Both the position numbers and the translations under genes were made by a program. A stretch of 64,000 nucleotides of DNA from Chitinophaga eiseniae (GTDB taxonomy: Bacteria > Bacteroidota > Bacteroidia > Chitinophagales > Chitinophagaceae). This document shows, one piece after another, positions 52,501 to 59,971 of the stretch. The notes under the pieces are model-generated. The model made no database searches and was not told the DNA's origin. It saw nothing but the letters and a program-made list of their open reading frames with translations. Where the stretch lies: assembly GCF_012641265.1 (NCBI RefSeq), contig NZ_JABAHZ010000001.1:930001-994000 (forward strand), in the 5' to 3' direction. How positions within the stretch are numbered: position 1 is the first letter of the stretch; the number at the start of each line of letters is the position of its first letter.

Positions 52501-55500
52501 AGTTGAGCCGGCGGATAGAAACAGGCACTACTTCCCGTGGACTGGCCACCACCATTACCTGGAAACAGGCATCAAGCAATACGGGGTGAATGAAATATTC
52601 CTCGCGGTTGGCCGCATAAGAAGGATGTCCCTCAATAGCCGCCAACGCCATTCCCGGCGCATGGGCCACTTCTTTCACACAACGGAACAATGGACCATAC
52701 TCCAGTTTTATATGCGCCAGTTTATCATATAATGCTTCGGCCGTCAGGTGCGCGGTGCATTTACTGCGCAGATAAGACAAGTCCAGCTGCTTACCGGTAA
52801 CCGGCATATTTCCATTTACATACCTGCCTGTTGCTCTTAGCTGCCAACCAGGTAAAGTACCTTCCTGCCGGCTCAGTACACGAAACTGCCCCAGACTGGT
52901 ATCCATCGTGGCATGCAGCAGTTGTACCTGCCGGTCGTCGATCAGCAGCAACTGGTGAAATGCAATATCTTCCAATATCATCCCTTTGCCTGCATTACCG
53001 GGTTCATTGCTATACATAGCCATAGCGGCAGTGATATAGCCGGCTCCCGGGAAAATTATTTTTCCATGCACAATATGATCGCGCAGGAAAGGAAAGAATA
53101 GGGTATTCAATTCTACTTCATACATGGGTTGGGCTGCTGGCAGCCGGTTATAGAGGAATACGTTTCCCTCCAGGCCAGACCGGTCTTCCGCGGATATCCC
53201 GCTTTCATTCCAGTATCGTACTTTCTGCCAGGGATAAACCGGCAATGGAACGAAAGCCGCCCGGGGAGCCAGCAGGTCCCAGTTAACCGAATGACCCAGG
53301 GTATATAAAGTAGCCAGGCCGCTATAAAAATGAAGTGGTTCGTTTTCCTTACGGTTCATAAAATGAACGAGCGTGCCTTTCCGGCTCCTGGCCTGCAAGC
53401 ACTCTGTTATAGCCGTTTTCAGCACCGGATGGGGACCAATCTCCATGAAACAATCAAACTCATTGGCCGACAATACATCTATAGCCGGCGCAAAACTAAC
53501 CGGGTTACGCACATTCAGCCACCAGTAATTGGCGTCGATAGCCGTGCCGTCAATCAGGTTGCCGGTAACGGTAGAATAAAGCGGGATATGCGTAGCTGCC
53601 GGTTGTAACCCGCGCAACGACACCAGCAATTCTTCCTGAATTTCATTCATCAGCGGACTGTGATAAGGTACTTCCACCTCCAGCATCCGGCAGAAAATAC
53701 CCTTCAGCTCAAACTTGTCTGCCAGCGCAAGCAGACCGGATTCATCGCCGGACAACGTAACCGAATCGGGGCTATTGATGGCCGCCACAGAAATGTCGGG
53801 GTACTGCGCAATCATGTTTTCCGCAGTAGCCGCCGGGATAGATACCGCCAGCATCCTGCCCTTACCCGCAATCAGCTGTTGCAGGCGGCTCCGGTGATAG
53901 CTTACCAGGATGGCCTCTTCAAGCGACAGCGCACCTGAAATATATGCGGACGCCACTTCACCTACGCTATGCCCAACAACTGCATCAGGCTTCACGCCGA
54001 AATGCGCCAGCAGGGACGTTAAAGCCACCTGTATGAAAAAATTAGCCGGTTGCGCTACCTGCGTTTCCTTAATACGGGAGGTCGCTTCGTCTTTTTGCAT
54101 TTCCTCCAGCACAGACCAGGAAGCTATTCTCCTGAAAATGGCGTCACAGTCTTCCAGGCTTTGACGGAATACAGGTTCGCAAGCCATTAGCTCCCGCCCC
54201 ATCTTCCACCACTGTGGCCCCATACCGGTGTATACAAAAACGGTCTTGCCCGTCTCTGTACCTGCCGTATTGGTAACAATATGTTTTCCTAAATTATTAT
54301 GATGAAAGGCCAGCATCTTTTCTTTCAGGTCTTCTTTTCCCTGTGCCACCACCGCCAGGCGGTGCTTGTGATGCGTACGCCGGTGAGCGGCCGAATACAG
54401 CAAATCCGCTGCGCTTACTTCGTTTTTCTCCAGCAGCGCCAGGTAAGACTGCGCCAACTGCTTTAGCACACCGGTATCATGTGCAGAGAGAGGAAATATC
54501 ATGGGGGCTTCTGCTGTAACAGTTGCCGTGGCAGTACTATCGGTTGCGGGCATGTGATATTCTTCCAGCACCACATGCGCATTGGTGCCTCCATATCCAA
54601 AGGAATTCACCAGGGCAAATGAAGGCTCGCCGGCAGGTAATGGTTCCGGCTGTACGGGAATACGCAGCAGGCTTTCCTCATAATTCAAACCTGGATTAGG
54701 CTTGTTGAAATGCAGGTTAGGCGGCGCCGTCTTATGCTGCAGGCATAGCGTAGCTTTAATCAATCCGGCCACGCCCGATCCGGCTTCCAGGTGGCCGATA
54801 TTGGTTTTCACAGAACCAATCAGGCACTTGCCATTGCTATATCCTTCTTCTTTCAGAACATCATTGATGGCATTAAACTCTACCGGGTCGCCGGCCTGGG
54901 TGCCGGTGCCATGCGCTTCCACATAGTGTACCTGGTTCACGTGAATACCGCTCTTATGTAGTACTTTTCTTATCAACGCTTTTTGTGAAAGGCCATTTGG
55001 TACAGTAATCCCGCCGGTCTTTCCATCCTGGTTAATACCGGTAGCCCTGATCAGGGCATAAATTTTATTGCCGTCTGCCACCGCCTTATCGTATGGTTTC
55101 AGTAACACTATACCAGCGCCCTCCCCTCTTACATAGCCCGCTGCTTCTTCATCAAAAGCTTTGCAGCGTCCATGTTTGGACAGGAACTTACCCGCGCTCA
55201 TCACCATACTCATCACAGGTTTCAGCACTACGTTTACACCACCTACCATGGCCATATCACATTCTCCCGCCCAGATATTCTGGCAGGCCACGTGAGTAGC
55301 CACCAGCGAAGAAGAACAAGCGGTATCGATAGTGAAACTCGGCCCCTTAAAATCATACCAGTAGGATAATTTGTTGGATAGCATGGTGAGCATGATACCC
55401 GTAGCCGTGGTGGAGTTAATAAGTGCACGATTATCCTTTTCCAGCTGCAACAGCCCGAAATCATACGTAAATCCCCCTACGAAAACACCGGTATTGCTGC

Positions 55501-55861
55501 CTTTTACCTGTGGCAACGTAATGCCGGCATCTTCCATAGCCTCATAGGAAACCTCCAGCAACAGCCGCTGTTGCGGGTCTAACGTTTCGGCTTCGCGGGG
55601 AGAAATGCCGAAAAAGAACGGGTCAAATTCATCTATTTTCTCTCGCAGGAAACCACCATGAAAACTACGGATTTTATTGTGCGCCTGGTCCGACTGGCTG
55701 CAGAACCGCCGGTTGTCCCACCGTTCGCGGGGGATTTCAACGATGGCATCTGTTTTATTCATGAGCATGTCCCAGAATTTCGGAGCAGAAGAGGCGCCGC
55801 CAGGCAAACGGCAACCAATTCCGACAATGGCTATCGGTGTGTTAGGTTCATTCTTCATCAT
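49523..55861 (-). CDS. Fully reducing type I PKS module KS-AT-DH-ER-KR-ACP
   Basis: Polyketide synthase of 2112 residues. KS 8-435 has Cys182 (DTACSSS), His317 (HGTGT) and His357 (NIGHLE). AT about 540-870 has Ser632 (GHSVGE), and the substrate motif region reads VPYHSP. DH 905-1185 has His929 in HIVHGKIIFP and Asp1097 in HPVLLDA. A KR structural half follows at 1190-1400, then ER about 1405-1725 with an unusual nucleotide loop IPGATESAGMAA. KR has GGTRGLG (1756-1762), an LDD motif (B-type) and Tyr1898 (GQANYIAAN). ACP has Ser2062 (GIDS). No C-methyltransferase or loading domain is present, so the starter must arrive from outside. It begins MMKNE with two possible starts and follows the nusG-like gene by 99 nt. 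Confidence 0.95.
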   Translation of the reverse strand: MMKNEPNTPIAIVGIGCRLPGGASSAPKFWDMLMNKTDAIVEIPRERWDNRRFCSQSDQAHNKIRSFHGGFLREKIDEFDPFFFGISPREAETLDPQQRLLLEVSYEAMEDAGITLPQVKGSNTGVFVGGFTYDFGLLQLEKDNRALINSTTATGIMLTMLSNKLSYWYDFKGPSFTIDTACSSSLVATHVACQNIWAGECDMAMVGGVNVVLKPVMSMVMSAGKFLSKHGRCKAFDEEAAGYVRGEGAGIVLLKPYDKAVADGNKIYALIRATGINQDGKTGGITVPNGLSQKALIRKVLHKSGIHVNQVHYVEAHGTGTQAGDPVEFNAINDVLKEEGYSNGKCLIGSVKTNIGHLEAGSGVAGLIKATLCLQHKTAPPNLHFNKPNPGLNYEESLLRIPVQPEPLPAGEPSFALVNSFGYGGTNAHVVLEEYHMPATDSTATATVTAEAPMIFPLSAHDTGVLKQLAQSYLALLEKNEVSAADLLYSAAHRRTHHKHRLAVVAQGKEDLKEKMLAFHHNNLGKHIVTNTAGTETGKTVFVYTGMGPQWWKMGRELMACEPVFRQSLEDCDAIFRRIASWSVLEEMQKDEATSRIKETQVAQPANFFIQVALTSLLAHFGVKPDAVVGHSVGEVASAYISGALSLEEAILVSYHRSRLQQLIAGKGRMLAVSIPAATAENMIAQYPDISVAAINSPDSVTLSGDESGLLALADKFELKGIFCRMLEVEVPYHSPLMNEIQEELLVSLRGLQPAATHIPLYSTVTGNLIDGTAIDANYWWLNVRNPVSFAPAIDVLSANEFDCFMEIGPHPVLKTAITECLQARSRKGTLVHFMNRKENEPLHFYSGLATLYTLGHSVNWDLLAPRAAFVPLPVYPWQKVRYWNESGISAEDRSGLEGNVFLYNRLPAAQPMYEVELNTLFFPFLRDHIVHGKIIFPGAGYITAAMAMYSNEPGNAGKGMILEDIAFHQLLLIDDRQVQLLHATMDTSLGQFRVLSRQEGTLPGWQLRATGRYVNGNMPVTGKQLDLSYLRSKCTAHLTAEALYDKLAHIKLEYGPLFRCVKEVAHAPGMALAAIEGHPSYAANREEYFIHPVLLDACFQVMVVASPREVVPVSIRRLNCYHAVGNRFLCYATITSVTSTEVEGDLTICLEDGAVAMHIEGLKCQQMLKLSDADEEQGVADAFYTPEWQEYVLPAGRQDMPAPVVVLAADKSTGLSAATALSARGMVVSLLCQGNAGRKVGERQYEVDLSNGADIKWALEEAGSPGMQVLYIPGKQEEIPAAERCLQEVTPLLQLMKNWPATGPRSLYIVTQQAHVIADDGATVNLAAAPVWGLGGVIANEYPQCRVQLIDLPAQQPDWSLLAAVVEQEESETEMAIRGTQLYVRRLHRKAAATPETLKESVNVSQHPVALKTGQKTSPGVPAFEEVSRGVPGNKEIEILVYNTAIKNSDYPKIANKGTNATHYQVGVECAGVVMSLGKDVTGFRIGDHVMGICPSGAIRSYAMLPDHLTIQLPAGMPHSGAVGLIPFVGVLHALKYIAQLGAGDKILIPGATESAGMAAIQYARMVGAEIFATAEGAQQQDMLRNAGVQHVFGADDIGAIAAILGITNGYGIDVVFSMSHGEMLYQGLALLAPYGKYLDVSGDQSAQKVLPMQHFSRNLTFAAVDAERIISERPLLAAKYLKEIREYMEAGHFTALQVKEIAAREIGDVEARTAEQPWSVDKTVIRFYNEEVEIPVVENTRLTLKPDATYLVTGGTRGLGLEIARWMVARGVRHVVLVSRSGAQLQSSQDAIREMEAGGAVVWVVVADITDDKAVHALISKIRAQLPPLKGIFHGAMVLDDGFFADMTPDRFRKVMAPKIDGAVHLHNATATDTLDFFVCISSISTLISNPGQANYIAANGFLDAFAHYRRQKGWPATTINLGVVAGTGVVARDEKLQAMLEDAGIHGLSTREIMEGITIILKEKPVQTGFFSVDWETWASGNPVAGQFSLFKDLVAKNRQDTGPVQQQQEVVAALMGMSREEWAGYIGGLLVTELSQILKMDAGKIDRDKGINLLGIDSVMVVELIGAVKRNLGIVMLPMEFLTGPSVTVLAEVMLKRLPLPAEEMVSE

Positions 55862-55870
55862 GTGTAATGA

Positions 55871-55887
55871 TTTACAGGTACTGTAAA
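55871..55887 (-). promoter_or_regulatory. Hairpin just upstream of the PKS start codon
   Basis: A perfect 7-bp inverted repeat TTTACAG-GTA-CTGTAAA lies 9-26 nt before the ATG of the first PKS gene. No T-run follows, so it is not a terminator. It could affect translation initiation or be a protein-binding site. Only the palindrome itself is observed. Confidence 0.4.
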
Positions 55888-55960
55888 CTCAAACGGACGT
55901 AGCCGAACAGCAGGCGTTGTTCTTAACAGGTCCGGGATAGTATGTGAGCAGGGTAAAATA

Positions 55961-56470
55961 TTAACTGACTCTTTCCAGGCAATGCATGGGAATTTCCACG
56001 CCGATTGACTGGTTAATCAATGGCAACTGTACTACAAAACGCTTGTCGGTATGACGTTTCACCAGGATACCTTCCAAACCGGAAAGCACTCCTTCTATCA
56101 CTTTCACTTTTTCGCCTATACAATAATTATGTTCGCGGGTGATTTCACATCCGGCCATTTCAATCATCCTGATACGTGCTATCTCTTCATCGCTGACAGC
56201 CACCAGTTCGCCTTTGAAGGCAACCAGTCGGATAACGCCATTAGCTGATAATACCCTGAACTTTTCACGGGGATTTATCTTCACGAAAAGGTAATTGGGA
56301 AATAATGGCTGCCGTAGCCGTTTTATACGATCGCTCCACTTACGGGCTACCGTGTACAAAGGCAGATAGCACTCATATGCCATGGAGGTAATTTCGGCGG
56401 CGATCTTCTTCTCCAGTTTGGGTTTGGTATAAACGACCAGCCATTTCTCTTCGGGGGATGAAACACACAT
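55961..56470 (-). CDS. NusG-family specialised transcription antiterminator (UpxY/TaA-like)
   Basis: NusG paralogue, 169 residues from the ATG at 56468-56470. The NGN domain is clear (EEKWLVVYTKPKLEKK, LPLYTVARKWSDR, PLFPNYLFV, NGVIRLVAF), and a C-terminal KOW domain follows (GEKVKVIEGVLSGLEG). In-frame codons extend upstream to 56650, but those 60 residues look unstructured and overlap a leader hairpin, and an A/T-rich leader typical of Bacteroidota precedes 56470, so I chose the internal start. Specialised NusG proteins (UpxY in Bacteroides capsule loci, TaA in myxovirescin, LoaP in Bacillus polyketide operons) allow RNA polymerase to traverse very long operons. This gene heads about 56 kb of same-strand genes, which fits that role. 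Confidence 0.88.
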   Translation of the reverse strand: MCVSSPEEKWLVVYTKPKLEKKIAAEITSMAYECYLPLYTVARKWSDRIKRLRQPLFPNYLFVKINPREKFRVLSANGVIRLVAFKGELVAVSDEEIARIRMIEMAGCEITREHNYCIGEKVKVIEGVLSGLEGILVKRHTDKRFVVQLPLINQSIGVEIPMHCLERVS

Positions 56471-57297
56471 AGGCTTAATGATAAAAATTAAAAGTGGACG
56501 GAGAGATGGAAATAGCTGATTTACCCGGCGATAAAGCAAATACTTCCCCCTGACCGTTTGGATGAAACGGATACAACTGGAACCGACGCGTTTACCTGGA
56601 AAATGGATACTGTGAAGTGGAAAGAAGGGATTAACAAATACCTGTCCCATCTGTTGTCAGATGGAACAGCCTTCATTCCGTTGGCTAAAACAGGTTCAAG
56701 GATCTACGCAGAATATACAGAAAAAAAACAACTGACAGCAAAGTAGTACTGATTCCTAATCACATGGTATAGCTGGCGCTACAGATACTCCCATATCAGT
56801 TAATTCAACACATATAGTAACAATTATTATTTGGGTTCTCGGAAAAAAATAAGATTCATAAAGATAACGGGAGAATAATTACCAAAAAATGCAGAAAACT
56901 ATAAATCTTGTTACGGATTCCCTCATTTCTGCATGATACGTTATTTTATTATTTATAAGATATCTATCTTCCGGTTGAAAAATAAACCTGTTCCATGTTA
57001 TTGCAAAAGCGAACATCATTGTTTCAAAAACGGACACTGTTGTGAACCGTCAGCAATGGAATGATTTGATTTTCATGCCTGTAATAAACTGGCATCATTT
57101 TGTAATGGCGGATATTGAATACCCTGGTATAGTTTCACTAATGCGTTTCTTTCCTGCAACCGGCATCAGCAAAGAATTTCGTAGCACGAGGACCCTTTTG
57201 ACCCAATAGATTTTTTCCAGGTAACTTTAATCATTCGCTTGTTTTTAAAACATCCAATCCAAAAATCTACTTAGCCTCCTTCAAAAACAATAGCCCT
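56471..57297. other. Divergent non-coding region, control region of the biosynthetic operon
   Basis: No convincing gene. The region separates the minus-strand operon from the plus-strand FtsX-like gene and must hold both promoters. I found no clean TTTG / TAnnTTTG pair (the Bacteroidota sigma consensus) for either direction, so no promoter is called. The 12-bp hairpin at 56642-56669 is the only strong structure. The part beyond 56760 is distinctly A/T-rich. A short plus-strand reading frame at 56558-56746 has no recognisable features and is probably chance. Confidence 0.6.
56642..56669 (-). promoter_or_regulatory. 12-bp leader hairpin upstream of the nusG-like gene, candidate antitermination element
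   Basis: On the minus strand the arms CTGTTCCATCTG and CAGATGGGACAG pair over 12 bp around an ACAA loop. The only non-Watson-Crick position is a U-G wobble, which is tolerated in minus-strand RNA but would be a C-A mismatch in plus-strand RNA. This strand bias suggests it works as RNA in the operon leader. It ends 171 nt before the nusG-like ATG and is not followed by a T-run, so it is not an intrinsic terminator. RNA hairpins in operon leaders recruit LoaP-type NusG paralogues. Function here is inference. Confidence 0.55.
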
Positions 57298-59736
57298 ATG
57301 TTCATCACTCATCTGAAAATTGCCCGCAGGAATTTATGGAGAAATAAAACCTTCGTGACCATTAATATGGCGGGACTGGCCATCGGAATAGCTCTTTTTA
57401 TATTCATCATCGAATATGTTACGTTTGAATGGAGTGCTAACCGGTTCCATAAAAATTATACCCGGTTATACAGAACGATGGTCGTAAGCCAGGAAGACCG
57501 CAGCACTTATCACCTCCCCCCGGGATTTGCACCGGTGATACAACAGAACTTTGCCAACAGTACCGGTATCCGGGCATATGTAAGGACTGCCGAGGATATC
57601 GGCAACGGCGTGGTATCTGTTACCGATAATGCCAACCGGGAAAAAGCTTTTCTCGAAGACAAAGTAATGTATGTAGATGGGAACTTCCTGGATCTCTTTA
57701 CTTTTCCACTCGTGGCAGGTACCCCTTCCTTAAATGAACCCAATACAGTAGCTATCTCCGAAACAACCGCCAGGCGGTATTTCGACAATGACAATGCAGT
57801 CGGGAAAATTATAAAATTGAGTAACCAGTTTGGCACCACCCCTTACACCGTAACGGCTGTATTTAAAGACATGCCTGGCGAGTCTGATATCAAGTCCAAT
57901 ATATTATTGTCGTTTAAAACCCTGGAAAACCCCGCCAACCGCAACGGTAACGACTGGGCTGACCCCAGGAGTATTAAAGCCGGCTTTAGCATTGTATACC
58001 TGCTGATTGCCGATCATTCACCGGTAGACCAGATAGCAGACCAAATCACCAAATTTGTACATAAGGTAAAGCCGCAGTCGACCGACCGCATGGCCTTTCA
58101 GCCTATGAGCGAATTACACCTGGCCCCTTCCTTCAACTATATACATCAAACGTTCGGTAGCCTCAAACTGGTGGTAGCGCTGCTCAGCATTGCCGTCCTG
58201 ATATTATTGATTGCGTGGGTAAACTATATCAATCTCTCTACGGCCCAGGCGCTGAACCGCGCGAAGGAAGTGGGCGTGCGTAAAGTGCTGGGCGCCCAGC
58301 GGCATGAGCTGGTAGTACAATACCTCACAGAAACCTTCCTGCTAACCATCCTCAGCACCCTCGTGGCTATCCTCATTGTTTTGGCGCTACAGGGCGTTTA
58401 TAATGGTTTTACCGGGAAATCACTTTCCATCCTGGTGCTCAATCGTGGCTGGTTTTGGCTCCTGGGAGTTGTGCTCATTTTTATCAGCTCTATTTTGTCA
58501 GGCGGATATGTCGCCCTCGTGTTAACTGGCTTCAGCCCCATTGCCATGCTGCGAAATAAATTTAACCAGTCGGGCAGAGGACTTACCCTACGCAAAGGCC
58601 TGGTGGTGTTCCAGTTTATGGCTTCTATCATATTCATTATTGCCACCATTGTGCTATACCGGCAGCTCTCCTATATGCAAACGCAGGACCTGGGCATTAA
58701 CCTCGAGCAACGGTTGATTATTACGGGCCCGTCTAACCAGATAGATACCAGTAATACCAGCGCCGCCACATTTAAGAATGAGCTAAGCCAACTGCCGTTT
58801 GTAAAGAGTGTGGCGTCTTCTGATAATACACCAGGTATGGGATACAATCTATCCAACAACCGCATATACCGGCTGGGAGCTGATTTGTCGACCATGGAAG
58901 AAAAAACATACTACCTGCTGAAGATAGATGATAACTACTTTGGCACTTATGAAATCCCCCTGGTAGCCGGCAAAAACTTTACGCCTCAAATGGTGCAAAG
59001 CGGATGGGAAAAGGATGGCAAAGTGATCGTTAACGAGAAAGCGGTAAAGCAGCTGGGATTCACCAGTGCAGAAAACGCCATCTCTCAGAAAATAAAATGG
59101 CAGGATAAAGACCTGGAGATCATCGGCGTGGTAAAGGACTATCACCATTTATCGCTGCGACAGCTGATAGAACCTACCATTTTCCTTCCCTCTGATATCG
59201 ATAATTATTTTACGCTGAAGTTAAATGCAGCAGATATTTCCGGAAAGATAAGCAGTATCAAAACCCTGTATGAATCAGTATTTCCGGGCAATCCATTCGA
59301 TTACTTCTTCCTCGACCAGATGTACGATAACCAATACAAGGAAGAACAAAGGCTGGGCCGCTTCTTTATTGTGTCTGCCCTGATCGCTGTATTCATTGCC
59401 TGTATGGGATTATACGGGCTCACTACTTTCACTGCCAAACAACGGAAAAAAGAAATTGGTATCCGGAAGGTGTTGGGCGCCAACACGAATAACATCGTAC
59501 AATTGCTGGCGAAAGACTTTATGAAGCTGGTAGTGATTGCCATTGTGATCTCATGCCCCATTGCCTGGTGGCTGATGCACCGGTGGCTGGAAAACTTTGC
59601 CTACCGTATCAGTATAAGCTGGTGGATGTTTGTGGTGGCCGGCGTAACAGCCTTGCTAATTGCGTTGATCACCATCAGTATGCAGGCCGTAAAAGCCGCC
59701 TGGGTAGATCCGGTGAAGAGTATACGTACCGAATAA
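57298..59736 (+). CDS. FtsX/MacB-like ABC transporter permease
   Basis: Large permease of 812 residues, typical of Bacteroidota. It has an N-terminal membrane segment (INMAGLAIGIALFIFIIEYV), a long periplasmic MacB-type domain, and then three membrane helices near 290-440 with the FtsX motif ALNRAKEVGVRKVLGA. A second periplasmic domain follows, and then a C-terminal helix block with the repeated motif KQRKKEIGIRKVLGA. It would pair with a separate ATPase not in this window and usually handles lipoprotein, peptide or envelope-stress substrates. It is transcribed away from the biosynthetic operon and ends in its own terminator, so a link to the product is not shown. Confidence 0.88.
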   Translation: MFITHLKIARRNLWRNKTFVTINMAGLAIGIALFIFIIEYVTFEWSANRFHKNYTRLYRTMVVSQEDRSTYHLPPGFAPVIQQNFANSTGIRAYVRTAEDIGNGVVSVTDNANREKAFLEDKVMYVDGNFLDLFTFPLVAGTPSLNEPNTVAISETTARRYFDNDNAVGKIIKLSNQFGTTPYTVTAVFKDMPGESDIKSNILLSFKTLENPANRNGNDWADPRSIKAGFSIVYLLIADHSPVDQIADQITKFVHKVKPQSTDRMAFQPMSELHLAPSFNYIHQTFGSLKLVVALLSIAVLILLIAWVNYINLSTAQALNRAKEVGVRKVLGAQRHELVVQYLTETFLLTILSTLVAILIVLALQGVYNGFTGKSLSILVLNRGWFWLLGVVLIFISSILSGGYVALVLTGFSPIAMLRNKFNQSGRGLTLRKGLVVFQFMASIIFIIATIVLYRQLSYMQTQDLGINLEQRLIITGPSNQIDTSNTSAATFKNELSQLPFVKSVASSDNTPGMGYNLSNNRIYRLGADLSTMEEKTYYLLKIDDNYFGTYEIPLVAGKNFTPQMVQSGWEKDGKVIVNEKAVKQLGFTSAENAISQKIKWQDKDLEIIGVVKDYHHLSLRQLIEPTIFLPSDIDNYFTLKLNAADISGKISSIKTLYESVFPGNPFDYFFLDQMYDNQYKEEQRLGRFFIVSALIAVFIACMGLYGLTTFTAKQRKKEIGIRKVLGANTNNIVQLLAKDFMKLVVIAIVISCPIAWWLMHRWLENFAYRISISWWMFVVAGVTALLIALITISMQAVKAAWVDPVKSIRTE

Positions 59737-59750
59737 AGATATTATTAATA

Positions 59751-59789
59751 AAAAAAGAATGCTGCAGTTGTTGCAGCATTCTTTTTTTT
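59751..59789. terminator. Bidirectional intrinsic terminator between the FtsX-like gene and tRNA-Arg
   Basis: An 11-bp stem AGAATGCTGCA / TGCAGCATTCT with loop GTTGT has a run of T on the right and a run of A on the left. It lies 15 nt after the FtsX-like stop and directly after the 3' end of the minus-strand tRNA, so it can serve both. Confidence 0.9.
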
Positions 59790-59790
59790 G

Positions 59791-59864
59791 TGACCTCATC
59801 TGGATTCAAACCAGAAACCTTTTGATTCGTAGTCAAATGCTCTATTCAGTTGAGCTATGAAGCC
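59791..59864 (-). tRNA. tRNA-Arg(ACG)
   Basis: A 74-nt cloverleaf read on the minus strand. The acceptor stem GGCTTCA pairs with TGAGGTC (two G-U pairs), the discriminator is A, the D arm begins GCTCAA, the anticodon loop is CTACGAA with anticodon ACG, and the T arm is TCTGG-TTTGAAT-CCAGA. CCA is not encoded. A34 is expected to become inosine. A second tRNA-Arg(ACG) lies at 61334-61407. Confidence 0.93.
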
Positions 59865-59971
59865 ATTCCCGTTTTGGGATTGCAAATGTAGAACTTGTTT
59901 TTTATTTATCAAAAAAAATCAGCAAATAATTTTCGTAAACTATCGCCAAAGGCTATACGCTTTTACCCGTT

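Noticed and set aside
9530..55861. Epimerisation domains
   Set aside because: No E-type motifs follow any PCP. All post-PCP His motifs belong to C domains that join to a following A domain or end the protein.
56471..56650. N-terminal extension of the NusG-like protein by 60 residues
   Set aside because: The extension has no NGN homology, overlaps the end of the leader hairpin, and the family N-terminus fits the ATG at 56468-56470 well.
56558..56746. Possible 62-residue plus-strand gene in the divergent region
   Set aside because: No recognisable domain or clear start signal, and it overlaps the hairpin. Frames of this length arise by chance.
56670..57297. Bacteroidota promoter (TTTG / TAnnTTTG) for the operon or for the FtsX-like gene
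   Set aside because: Only near matches such as CTACTTTG on the minus strand and TCATTTTG on the plus strand were found, without a properly spaced -33 box.
57298..59736. FtsX-like permease as the product exporter
   Set aside because: It is divergent from the operon with its own terminator, lacks an adjacent ATPase, and a dedicated peptide-type exporter already sits at 1-1736.
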